Source: Selaginella tamariscina (Eukaryota; Streptophyta; Lycopodiopsida; Selaginellales; Selaginellaceae). From it: 64,000 nt of DNA. Shown here one piece after another: positions 47,152 through 57,234 of this stretch; the stretch's first letter is position 1, and each line of letters starts with the position of its first letter. The translations under genes were made by a program, and so were the position numbers. The stretch covers positions 228,139-292,138 of the forward strand of contig PUQB01000312.1 in NCBI GenBank assembly GCA_003024785.1, given 5' to 3'. The notes under the pieces were generated by a model that was not told the DNA's origin, did no database searches, and saw only the letters and a list, made by a program, of their open reading frames with translations.

Positions 47152-47953
47152 TGTCAGAGTTTTTACCTAGTGCCATAAAGGCAGCTTGCCAAGTGCCAAC
47201 TCTAGAATCCCCTCTTTGGAAACCCCACGGAATCTTGTAAAGTAACCCATATTAGGAACCCAACTTAAGTCCCTAGCTACGAACTAGGCTCACCTTGTGA
47301 ATTAGGATACGCGAACCAGCCGAGTTATAGGTATCGTTCCTAGCTTGGTGTGGTTGAGGTGGCTAGAGCAAGGCCTCAACCAAACGTACCCCTGTCACAA
47401 AGGCGAAATCCTACCAACAATAAGGATAGTCTAACCAAAGGTGGGACGTACCCCTATTATGTGAAAATTTGGGCGGCACAACAGAGGGTTGCGCCTTGAT
47501 GACACAAGCTTAGCTTACACCAATAGGAGGTTAACGAGCTCTCTTTTGAACCCAAAAAGCTTCACTACACATACTGTACCTTATTTATGTGACGGAGCCC
47601 CCCCCCCTGTTTTCCTAAATGAGTAAGTGGGCTGGCATGGAAATGCCAGCCCTCAGTGAAAATGAGATGTCCTAACCTGACCCTAAACCTAACCCTTTTT
47701 TGACAAGCTATATTTTTAACATAAAACCTATCTTGGAACGTCAAACTAGAGGAGAGTTTTCTAGAAGGTAAGTTCTAGTTTCACTTAGAGTTTCCTATAA
47801 ATACCTAATGACATCTGGCCAGACCATCGCCAGATACCCAAGTGCACTAAATGGGCCTGTTTTCTACTATATCTAGGGTTCATCACATAACTCGGTAAGT
47901 AACAACAGTCAAACCCTAAAGTAAAGAGTTGAGTCATAGTAAAAACTATGACA
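47152..47953 (-). mobile_element. Family C short LTR (5' LTR of C2)
   Basis: This 802-bp short-type LTR runs from TGTCATAG (47953) to CTCTGACA (47152). A C tract of about 9 lies near 47600, followed by the TATA-like box. It lacks the family A block. Confidence 0.9.
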
Positions 47954-49690
47954 GCTTTTGTTGTAAGTATTGGTGAAGTCTTAATGCAGTGTCATAGTTC
48001 TAACATGGTGGGTTGACTACCTAGGTAAAGATTGTGGATATGTGGGATATGTGGGCAAAAGACCCAAGCATAACTGGGTCATTGTGACCAGGGGTCCTCT
48101 CATAAACACCAATTGGCCCTTTGCCTAGTTGGCTTAAAAGGAAAGTGACATGTAGATTGAGGTATGTGATGAGTCCATTTGACATCCTATTGCATATGTG
48201 AATAAGGCATTACAAGGTCCTCAACATAACTATTGTGCCTCAGATCATCAGTGTTTAGTTGTCGTGTGGGCTTTTGAGCATCTTCATGTGTATCTCCATG
48301 GGTCTCATACACTTTTGGAGTGTGATCATGCAGTTGTTTCTACCTTATTGAAGAACAAGAAATTACTTGGATGGTTTACCAGATGAATACTTCGACTCCA
48401 GATGTATGACTTTGAGGTCAAACATAGTTCAAGGGATAATATGGTGGATGCTGATGCTCTTTATAAGGCTCCTGTGCAATTATGGCAATCAATCGGATCT
48501 CACAATTCCATCTCTCGTAAAAGTCTCAAAGGCTCAAGATATAGATGCTTAGATTTAACCTATTCATTTGGCACTAACCAATCTTTCTCAACTGTCCAAC
48601 TTTCGTTTCCCTTTATTTGTGACACAATATCACATATATGACAATGTTTTTTTTATTGGCACAAATGTTATGACTTCACTACACTTAGCAATTCTAACCA
48701 ATTTTGTTCCTAGGTATCTTGTAGCATATCATGATTCACCATTTTCTAATGGACATTTTGGTTATCAAAGAACTTTGGACAGCTTATAATGTTCTTTTTA
48801 CTGATCGAATATGCAACGAGATGTGATCCAATAAGTACAACTTATTCATTATGTCAAACTTGGAACTCCTCACAATCAACTAGTGCTTTGGAATCTATAT
48901 AGGTGGAACATCCATTCAAACTTGTATCATGGAATTTAATTAGTCCTTTCCCACCTTCAGCTGTAGGCAACCAATATGTTATGATTTAACAAATTATTTA
49001 ACACGTTGGGTGGAGTTTGGAGCCTTACCAAATACCATGGCCCATAGTGTTGCTGATTTTCTGAAGTTTTAAAGGTTCTTACTTCACGAATGAGAATTCA
49101 ACAATCTTTCACGTCTCCCTTTCATCCACAAATAGATGAGCTAGTCGATCGTTTGAATTGGACTTTTAAAAATATGATTTCTAAGTATGTAAATCCTACT
49201 CAGAATGATTGGGATTGATATTTGCAATACTTTGAATTTGCATACAACACTTGCATTCATAATTCCATTAGCATGTCTCCATTCAAAGCATTATATGGGC
49301 AAGACCCTTGAGTACCTCTAGAAGTTGGTTAGTTTCTCATAAACCTAAGTATACTGAAGCTCGATATTGAACAACTTATTTAAATCGAGCTCTTCTTTTA
49401 CTGCATGCTACCTCAGTAGAACATTTGGGTCGGGCACAAGTTCAACAATGACATGATTATAATTCTTGTCATCGGCCACCTCCTTAGTTTGCTATTGATG
49501 ACTTTGTTTTTGTGCATTTTACAAAACTTTATAAAAAATGACTCACTCCAGGTTTCTTACAATCCTTATAAATTCTTTGTCAAATTGGCCCTTAAGTTTA
49601 TTATGTACAAGATGTTGAGTTTCGATAAGCACCTTTGGGTACTCATGTTTTACGATTGAAAAAGTTTTTTCATGACGACATAATGTAAGG
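47954..49690 (+). mobile_element. Old Ty3/gypsy fragment (RNase H to integrase tail)
   Basis: RNase H text at 48198-48480 (NKALQGPQHNYCASDHQCL, VVWAFEHLHVYLHG, then MYDFEVKHSSRDNMVDADAL) is followed by the integrase zinc region (YHDSPFSNGHFGYQRTLDSL near 48730-48789). The catalytic core lies near 48930-49320, and a tail with DFVFVHFTKLYKK-like text lies near 49500. No chromodomain or LTR is seen. It is heavily broken (more than ten interruptions) and old. Confidence 0.82.
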
Positions 49691-49961
49691 TAATTACAAA
49701 GGTTAACCATGGTATATTCTAGAAGTTACTAGAGATTTTATGAGTCCAAATATCCTGACATTCAGTACAAGGGGGTTCTCACATAAATTTATTAACCTGT
49801 TTTTCTCACATAAATTTATAAACTGATAAAATTTAAGCCGTTGGATTGAAAGATGGATTAATCAAGAATACCGTATTTTTCCTTAAACCGATAAAATTTA
49901 AGCCGTTGGATTGAAAATGGATTAATCAAGAATATTCGGACGGCTTCGAAGCTGACCTTGT
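49691..49961. repeat. Non-coding DNA with a short tandem duplication
   Basis: A unit of about 50 bp containing GATAAAATTTAAGCCGTTGG and GGATTAATCAAGAATA occurs twice, at about 49826-49874 and 49890-49935. A smaller repeat of TCTCACATAAATTTAT sits at about 49779-49818. It lies directly upstream of the host-type gene. Confidence 0.7.
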
Positions 49962-49991
49962 TTGGAGTTTTTTAGGGCGTCTCTGCTAGTG

Positions 49992-51294
49992 ATGTCGCTG
50001 CTGAACGGAAAGGATCCGGCTTTTGGCACCCTGCCAAAGGTGGGAAGAGCAAGAGAGAGTACGGTCCTGTTCAAGAGCAGGAAGGATTCTGGAGTTTTGC
50101 TGCGAATTCGTCCCAAACAAGGTAAGGAAGACCAAGGGCGCCTCCAAGTTTGGTACCCTGCCACGCAAGAGCGATTGAATGTGCCCACGGTTCCAGAGTA
50201 CGATCCACTGTCGCTGTTCAATGGCCGCCTCCTGTACAAGAACAAGGAGGACAGACAGGACGCACTTTGCTGCTTGGCTGTGGGACAAGTAGGTGAAAAA
50301 GGAGAGCTCGATATTCTCCCTCCACTGGACGCACCTATAAGAGATTTAGCTTTTCGGATGCATGTGGATCCTGTCACAGGAGCCTACAGAATCTCTGCAA
50401 TGGAGAAGATTGATGCGGAAAAACAGTTCTTTGACAGGGATCCAGATGTAGTTGCGGCATACCAAGAGATACAACTAGAAAGGCGTCCGCAAAAAGGCCC
50501 TCGGCTAGATCGAGCCCTTGCAACAATTGACAGAGCGGTCGAAGAATGGAACAGGCTGTATCAATTGAAACAGGAATGGGATGGGCCTCTTCCCTGGGTG
50601 GCAGTATTCAACTCTGAAGAGCGAACCTGGGACCTTAGCCAAAGGCAAGCGCAAGAGGATGTTGTGGAGGAGGCCTTACTTGGGAAGATAGACCTCGGAT
50701 CCTGCGTATGTATCCCGAATAATCAACCAGAGAACCGGCACGTCATACCAGGGTGCTTTTGACGAGAAGGTGTTTAAACTTTTTGTGTACAGCATGAAGC
50801 ATCTGAAGTGGGGTGCTGTGACCGTCCCTGTCCCTGATATGGAGGCAGGTGAGTGGCACGGTAAACACAGGTTCTTCTCTTACAGAGGCAAGCTGATGTT
50901 TGCTATGGCTATGGTGAATGATTTCCTGTACGTGCTGGAGTACAATCCTGACCAGGAAGCATGGGTCAGTAGAGGATACTATGACATCAACCAGTGCAAG
51001 GTGGACCTTGAGGGATATCAACGAGGCATCCCCATCTTCCACAATGTTGATCCTAGTCCCTGGATACGAGGTGGTGCCAAGTTCAAGCTGGATGGGGATT
51101 TCCTGTTTACATTTCCACATTATTCAAATGGTAACTCCGTGAGAGTAGACCAGGACCGGACGGAGTACATTAGACATCCTGCATGGGAGGATGAGTTTTG
51201 TTGTATCCCAGTAGCATACAACCTCGATAAGCAGGAATGGATTCTTATGGATGATTCAGATTGCCAAGGCAATTATTATGAGTTTCTCTGCTGA
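49992..51294 (+). pseudogene. F-box-associated/kelch-like propeller gene, probable pseudogene
   Basis: This is the only locus that is not a transposable element. One frame runs from ATG 49992 to TGA 50762; a second runs from about 50692 to the stop at 51292-51294. The text switches sensibly between them at about 50690-50700, from EEALLGKIDLG to DPAYVSRIINQRTGTSYQGA, so a single frameshift or assembly error is likely. Together they would cover about 430 residues. Repeated aromatic-rich beta-strand motifs (VWYPATQERLNVP, HVDPVTGAYRISAMEKI, WVAVFNSEERTWD, FLYVLEYNPDQEAWV, YNLDKQEWILMDD) recall the C-terminal propeller of plant F-box proteins, which presents substrates to SCF ubiquitin ligases. 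The N-terminal F-box is not found; a stop lies at 49953 in the first frame, and only DLVWSFLGRL-like text occurs nearby in another frame. GC content is higher than in the flanks, and no intron is evident. The family call is tentative. Confidence 0.55.
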
Positions 51295-51722
51295 ACATGT
51301 TTAACTCATCTGATTTAATATAAGTTTTTTTCGATACGTGGATACGTGTCTTTTCTCTCTCTACATATATAGTCATACATACATGGCCGTGGCTGTCTGT
51401 TGTGTATGCATATATACATACACATACATAGATCGTAACCTTAAAGGATTGAAGATGTAAATGTATAAAATACTTTCTAGTTATATTTGGACTATCCTGC
51501 ATTTACGTATTTATGTAAAATTTGTCACCTCGCGACGGAATTATCTAGGATGTTAATTTCTAATCCCCTGTTCCTGTTGTGACATGTACACTGTCTCCCA
51601 CTTGAGCAGCATGGCCATATATCTGTACCGTTTGAGTGTATTTGGATCGCATCCACTGCCATGTGTAAATATACACAAGCGTATATAAACATACCATTTA
51701 ATTAAATTAAGAAACGTATTAT
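51295..51722. other. 3' flank of the host-type gene
   Basis: AT-rich DNA with short CATA/TATG runs at 51360-51432. There is no gene and no clear polyadenylation signal. Confidence 0.4.
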
Positions 51723-51936
51723 TGTTACGACCCATATTTTTCAAAAAGGTATAAATTAGAATATTCTTTATACATAAATTTAAAAGAATCCAAAAAAAGA
51801 TATAAATCTAATATAGAAAAGGGAATTACACTTTATTATTGGAAGCTTTTTTGAAGAGTAACGTGTGGAGACTATATACAACTTGAGAAAGGTCCAGTGG
51901 TTTTGTGAGGGTCTCAAGTTTGTACATAGTGGAACA
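51723..51936 (+). repeat. D1 5' LTR
   Basis: This 214-bp LTR starts TGTTACGACCCATA. It is homologous to 62183-62392 and to about 56982-57229. Confidence 0.85.
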
Positions 51937-51937
51937 A

Positions 51938-51953
51938 ATTGGTATCAGAGCAT
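51938..51953 (+). promoter_or_regulatory. D1 initiator-Met tRNA primer site
   Basis: TTGGTATCAGAGCATG contains the exact 12-nt TGGTATCAGAGC complementary to the 3' end of plant initiator-Met tRNA. Confidence 0.85.
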
Positions 51954-52057
51954 GTGAACGGTGGGAAGGATAATACTAATGAGGAGTGGACAAACCATGA
52001 AATTGTGTTTGAATTATATGCTATGCCAATAAGATTCAAAGCAATTTCAATAATGTG

Positions 52058-52910
52058 TGTCATAATTTTTAACTGTTGTTACCTATTGGATTATGTGACG
52101 AACCTTAAATGTAGTGAGAAACAACCTTGCTTAATGCATGTAGATGTTTAGGGGTAATCGGCCGACTGCCACTAGATATTTCGAGAAACTTTAGGCAAAG
52201 GTAACACTTACCTTCTAGAAAACTCTGCTACGGTTTGATGTTCTAGTTCCCTAGGGTTAACCTAACCCTAGGGTTGCCCTAACCCTAATACCCCCTAGGG
52301 GTTAGGTTTAGGGTTAGTAAGTTAGGTCATCTCATTTTCATCAAGGGCTGGCATTCCGTGCCAGCCCAATTAATTAGAAAACATGGGGGGCTCCATCACA
52401 TAAATAAAGTAGAGTATACGTGTGAGAGTTCCTAGGTTCAAAAGAGAGTTCATTATTAAGGCACAACCCTCTGTTGTGATGCCCTAACTTTTATATGATA
52501 GGGGTATGTCCCACCTTCGGGTTAACCTATCCTTAATGCTGGCAGGATTACACCTTTGTGACCAAGTATGTCACTTCTAAGGAGTTTGTCAAATTCCTTG
52601 GTCTAAAAACCTGCTCATAAGCTCAAAGGCATTGCTTGAGTTTGCGTTTCGCAAAATTAGTGGTTAAGGCCTTGCTCCGACTGTCTCAACCACACTAAAC
52701 TAAGAACAATACCTACAACTCGACTGGCCCACATATCCTAATTCACAAGGTGAGTCTCATTCATGGAATTGATCAATTGGGGGTGTGAGTTCCTAAGAAA
52801 TGGGTTCCTATTACGGGTTACTTTACCAAATTTTGTGGGGTTTCTAAAGAGGGATTTTAGGGTTAGCATATGGCAAGCCGCCTTTGTGACACCAGGTAAA
52901 AACTCTGACA
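52058..52910 (+). mobile_element. Solo family C LTR inside D1
   Basis: This short-type LTR of 853 bp runs from TGTCATAA to AACTCTGACA. ATGTG is perfectly duplicated at 52053-52057 and 52911-52915. The terminal hairpin is partly worn. It entered D1 after D1 was in place. Confidence 0.93.
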
Positions 52911-53880
52911 ATGTGATTAACTCTTTGGAGGTGATTCATGAGTGGTTGGATACTATTGAAGATCAACTTGCTAAAGGAAACATGGGTGGTAAGAGCCAGG
53001 TGTTGGATTGTCTTTGTGTTTTGCCTTTTTCTGGTAGAGAATTCGCAGATGAGGCTATGAGTTGGTTGGAGATAGCAGAAAACTTGCTTATTGCACAAGG
53101 AGTGACCATCGAGCAAGCTATGATAACTATATCAGTAGCCTTAAAGAATAAAGCTACGAGGTGGTTAACAAGAATCCAAAATCAGTGCCAGTTAGCTCAC
53201 TAGGAAATGATTGCAACTTGGAGTTCTATGAGCTATTTAAGGAGTACGCTCCTAGTTTGATATGTCTCATGCAAGACATGAATTGCGACACTTAGAGCAA
53301 GGGAAGATGACCTTGGACAATTACATTGAGAAGTTTAGTCAGCTACTATGTTGTGTACCTGACGTGTTTGCCAACTAGCAGAAGGATTATGTTAACAAAG
53401 TGCTAACTTGCATAGACATCTTAACATGGTAATTTAGTCTAAGAATTTGGAGGAGTTGCTCGAGTATGCTCACTTACTAAATGAGGAGGAGAAGGTGTTT
53501 AAGGAGAATGAGCGACATGGCAAGAAGTGTGATAGGAGCACCTCTCCAAGTCCTTGTGAGCACTAGGAGTATAGAGGGAATAGCAATTGTGCTAGGCCAA
53601 AGTCCAAGCTAGTGGCCTTTAGTTCTTATCGCATCGACAACTGACCTAAGAAGATTGTTAAGGTGTTTAATAGAAAATGTTGCCACCTATGTGGAGAGGT
53701 GGGACACTGGAAGGCAAATTATTTAAGAAGGAACAAGCCCAAAAGTTTTAATGCCGGCAAGGATAAGGAGACATCTAAGAAGCTTTAGGAGATGGAGCGT
53801 GGAGAGGAGCATAAAGGAGATAGCTCTAAACCACGAGGTAAATTTCTATTTATTCTTGCTCAACAAGTAAAATGCATGGC
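52911..53880 (+). mobile_element. D1 gag with zinc knuckle
   Basis: Gag text includes SWLEIAENLLIAQGVTIEQA and MITISVALKNKATRWLTRI (near 53060-53180). The zinc knuckle CCHLCGEVGHWKANYLRRN lies near 53690-53745. Several breaks are present. Confidence 0.8.
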
Positions 53881-56560
53881 ATGAGGAGCCACACACACGT
53901 GCTATTGTGGTGGAGGAATGACTTGGTGGACGTCCAGGGCGAATCCTCTTGGATAACGAGAGTAGCAATAACTTTGTGTCAGCAAAGTTAATGCATGAGT
54001 GTAGCTTGCCCATGAAAATTGTGCCTCAATACGAGATTAAGGGCTCAACTACTGTCACATAGAGCTGGAATGCTTGTGTAGAGGAGTTACAGCTAGATAG
54101 TTGGTGGAGACTTTCTTTCTTGCGAAGCTAGTGCGTGTGGATCTCATCCTTGGGATGAGCTAGCTAGAGTGTGTGGATCCTAAAATCAGTTGGAGAATCA
54201 AGTGAGTGAAGCTTGAGTATAATGAAGTAAAAGACACTTGGTTTGGAACAAAGCTTGAGTCTCCAAACAAGTATCTTTTTTCTATATCTTTGAAGATATC
54301 TCCGTAATAAAGAAGATCAAGTCTTTTTGATGTATATACATGAGTTAGATTCTTTTAATGTCACCTTGGGCGAAGCTGTTGTGAGAGTTGTCCTTGAGGA
54401 GTTTGCTAACATCTTTTCTCTTGAACTACCTTATGGCTTACCACTTGGAAGAGGTGTAGAGCATGAGATTGTGTTGGAACGGGTACGAAAGCCATTTATC
54501 ATAGGCCGTTTCGACTAAGCCATGCTGAGGAGCAAGAGGTTAAGAGATAGTGATGGAGCTATTAGAATATGACTTCATACAACCGAGCAAGTCTCTATAT
54601 GGTGCATTAGTATTGCTCGTCAAGAAGAAAGATGATACCATGAGCCATGTGCGTAGACTATAAAGCTCTCAACATGCAAATGGTGAAAAATAGAATGCCC
54701 ATGCCATGTGTGGATACTATCATGAATCATCTTAGTGGAGCCAAAGTATTCACCAAGATAGTTTTGAGCAGGGTATTATCAGATTGTTATGAAGGAGATA
54801 GATATCTACAAAACTGCTTTCAACACCAGCTTTGGGCATTTCAAGTTCATTGTTATGCCTTTTGACTTTAACAAATGCCCCGGCCACATTCACTCGGTTG
54901 ATGACTGAGGTGTTTGGCAACTACTTACACGACTTTGTAGAGATTCCTTGACGATATTCTTATTTACAGTAAGAATATGGGTAGCATGTGGAGCATTTAT
55001 GAAGAGTCCTTCAGTTGTTGTAGGAGAACAAGCTCTACTCAAAGAAAAGTAAATGTGCATTTGCTCATAGTGAAGTGGAGTATTTGGGTCACATTGTGAC
55101 GCCAAGTGGAGTTAAGACTAATCCACAAAAGATGGTAATGGTAGAGCAATGGCCAGTTCCTAGCAATGTACAAGAGTTACAGAGTTTCTTGGGCATGGCT
55201 GTTATTACCTGCAGTTTGTCAAAGACTATGCCAAGAAAGCTTCTCCATTAACTAGGTTGCTGAGGAAGGATGTTCCCTTTGCATGGAGTGCTTTTGAAGA
55301 GGGCAGTTTCCAAGCTTTGAAACAAGCCTTGGTACGTGCACCTATTTTATGTATTGCAAATTCCTCTAAGCCTTATGAGTATTGTGTGATATGAGTGGAG
55401 TGGCCATTAGAGCTGTACTTATGCAAGAGGGAGGCCTATTGCTTATGAGAGTGTACTTTGAATCCTGTGACAATATGAGCAAGAGCTCCTAGTTATTGTT
55501 AATGCATTAGGAGTTTGGAGGCACTATCTTAATGGTGCAAGTTTCAAGGTGTTTATCTTTATGGTGCAAGTTTCAAGGTGTTTAAATCACAAGCCTTTGG
55601 TGTATTTGTTTACACAGAAAGAGTTAAACTCTCAGCAAGTTTGCTAGATGGTTAAGCTCATAGAGTTTAGTGAATTTCTTATTGAGCATCGCGGGAAGGC
55701 TAACGTGGTGGTAGATGCTTTGTCACACGTTAGGAGAGCCACAGTAGTGGAGAATTCCAAACATGCTTATTAATGCATTAACAAAGACGGTCAATGAGTT
55801 TAGCCAGTAGTTCAACATGCTCAAGCACAAGACGCCAAGGTGCATGAGCTCAAAGGACAGCTAAAGCCACCATTCTCATTTCAGGATGGAGTTTTGTACT
55901 ACAATGGCCATGTGTACCTTCCTTGTGTGGACCATTTGATCAACCAAGTACTATATTTCATCATGATCGCTCAGAGGCTGGTCATTTTGGGGGAGAAAAC
56001 ATATGAGCTGATCAAGAGGAGGTTCTATTAGAGGAATATGAAAGCTGATATCATAAAGTACTACAGGATTTGTGAAAGTGTCACAAGTAAAGGTGCCAAA
56101 GGAGAAACTATGTGGGCTATTACTACCATTGCCTATTCTAGACAGGCGACGATGGGGCAATATCTCTATGGACTTTGTCACTCATTTGCCAAGGACACAG
56201 AGGCAAAATGAACAAGTATGGGTCATTGTGGACAAGTTGACAAAGTTTGTCAAATTAGTTCCCTTAGGGAAGAATGTGAATGAATCAGAATTGGCTACAA
56301 TGTATTTACAACATGTATTTCTTATTCACGGATTTCAAATGATATTGTAAGTGATCGAGACTCCAAGTTCACTTCTAGCTTTTGGAGAGGCTTTTCTAAG
56401 TACATAGAAGTAAAGCTTAAGCTATGTAGTGGAGATCATCCCAAAACAGATGGGCAAACAAGAAGGTGAACCAAATTCTGGAAGATATGAGGTGCACTAT
56501 TAACTAGAAGGAAGGCCAGTGGGATATGTGTTTGGATGGCATCCTAAGACAACTTTTGAG
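53881..56560 (+). mobile_element. D1 protease, RT, RNase H and integrase
   Basis: Protease-like LDNESSNNFVS lies near 53937-53975. One unit of the region that is amplified in D2 lies at about 54025-54110. RT has MCVDYKALNMQMVKNRMPMP near 54647-54705. RNase H close (EFLIEHRGKANVVVDAL-like) lies near 55665-55720. Integrase ISMDFVTHLPRTQRQNEQVW lies near 56160-56220. Many breaks are present. Confidence 0.82.
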
Positions 56561-57234
56561 CTAGGGTTAGCAAGTAAAAAGGCCTAAGGCAACATGGATG
56601 AGGAAGCTAAAGATTTGAGTGTTGAGCTTGAGAATATTCAAAGTTTGTGTAAGAAGAATTTACAAGTAACTCAAAGCTGAGCTATTAAGTTTGTTAATAA
56701 GCACAGAAGCTTCCGAGAGTTCCAGGTGGGAAATTATATATCTGAGTGGTATTTGCCACACATGTAAACAAAACACTATTGTGCCTTTATAGAAGGGACG
56801 CGATGATAAGTTGTCTCCTGGGTACTTAGGTCCTTATGAGATTCTGGAGTGTATCAGTAAGGTGGCATTTGACTATGACTACCAAAAGGAATGAGGGTGT
56901 ACCCAATGTTTCATGTTAGCTAGTTAAAGAGAGTACTCACAAGGAATGAGTCTCGGGTAGATTCTTTGTGGATGTATGAAGCTAATAACTCATATAACAA
57001 ATCAAAGGATATTCCCAAAAAGATATAAGCTAGAATATTCCCTAAAGGTTATACACAGATCTAGAAGAATCTAAAAAGGATATAGATCTAAGGTATAAAA
57101 AGGGAATTAGGAGAATTAAGGAAGGCACCCTAGCCTTTTTTGACAGTAGCGTGTGGAGACGAAAGACAACTCGAGGGAGGTCAAGTGGTTTTGTGAAGGT
57201 CTCTAGTTTGTACATAGTGGTGCTTAACAATTAT

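Larger units (their letters stand above)
51723..57229 (+). mobile_element. Element D1: Ty3/gypsy, full-length outline
   Basis: Short LTRs of about 0.21-0.25 kb (51723-51936 and about 56982-57229) bound an interior with a tRNA primer site, gag, zinc knuckle, protease, RT, RNase H and integrase. ATTAT is perfectly duplicated at 51718-51722 and 57230-57234. LTRs open TGTTA and close TTAACA or similar. A solo C LTR sits in the leader (52058-52910). No chromodomain is recognised. It is broken in well over ten places, so it is old. Confidence 0.9.

Noticed and set aside
49962-49991. Extending the host-type gene to the upstream TTG at 49962
   Set aside because: TTG is an unlikely start in a plant nuclear gene; the first ATG in frame is at 49992 and a stop lies at 49953.
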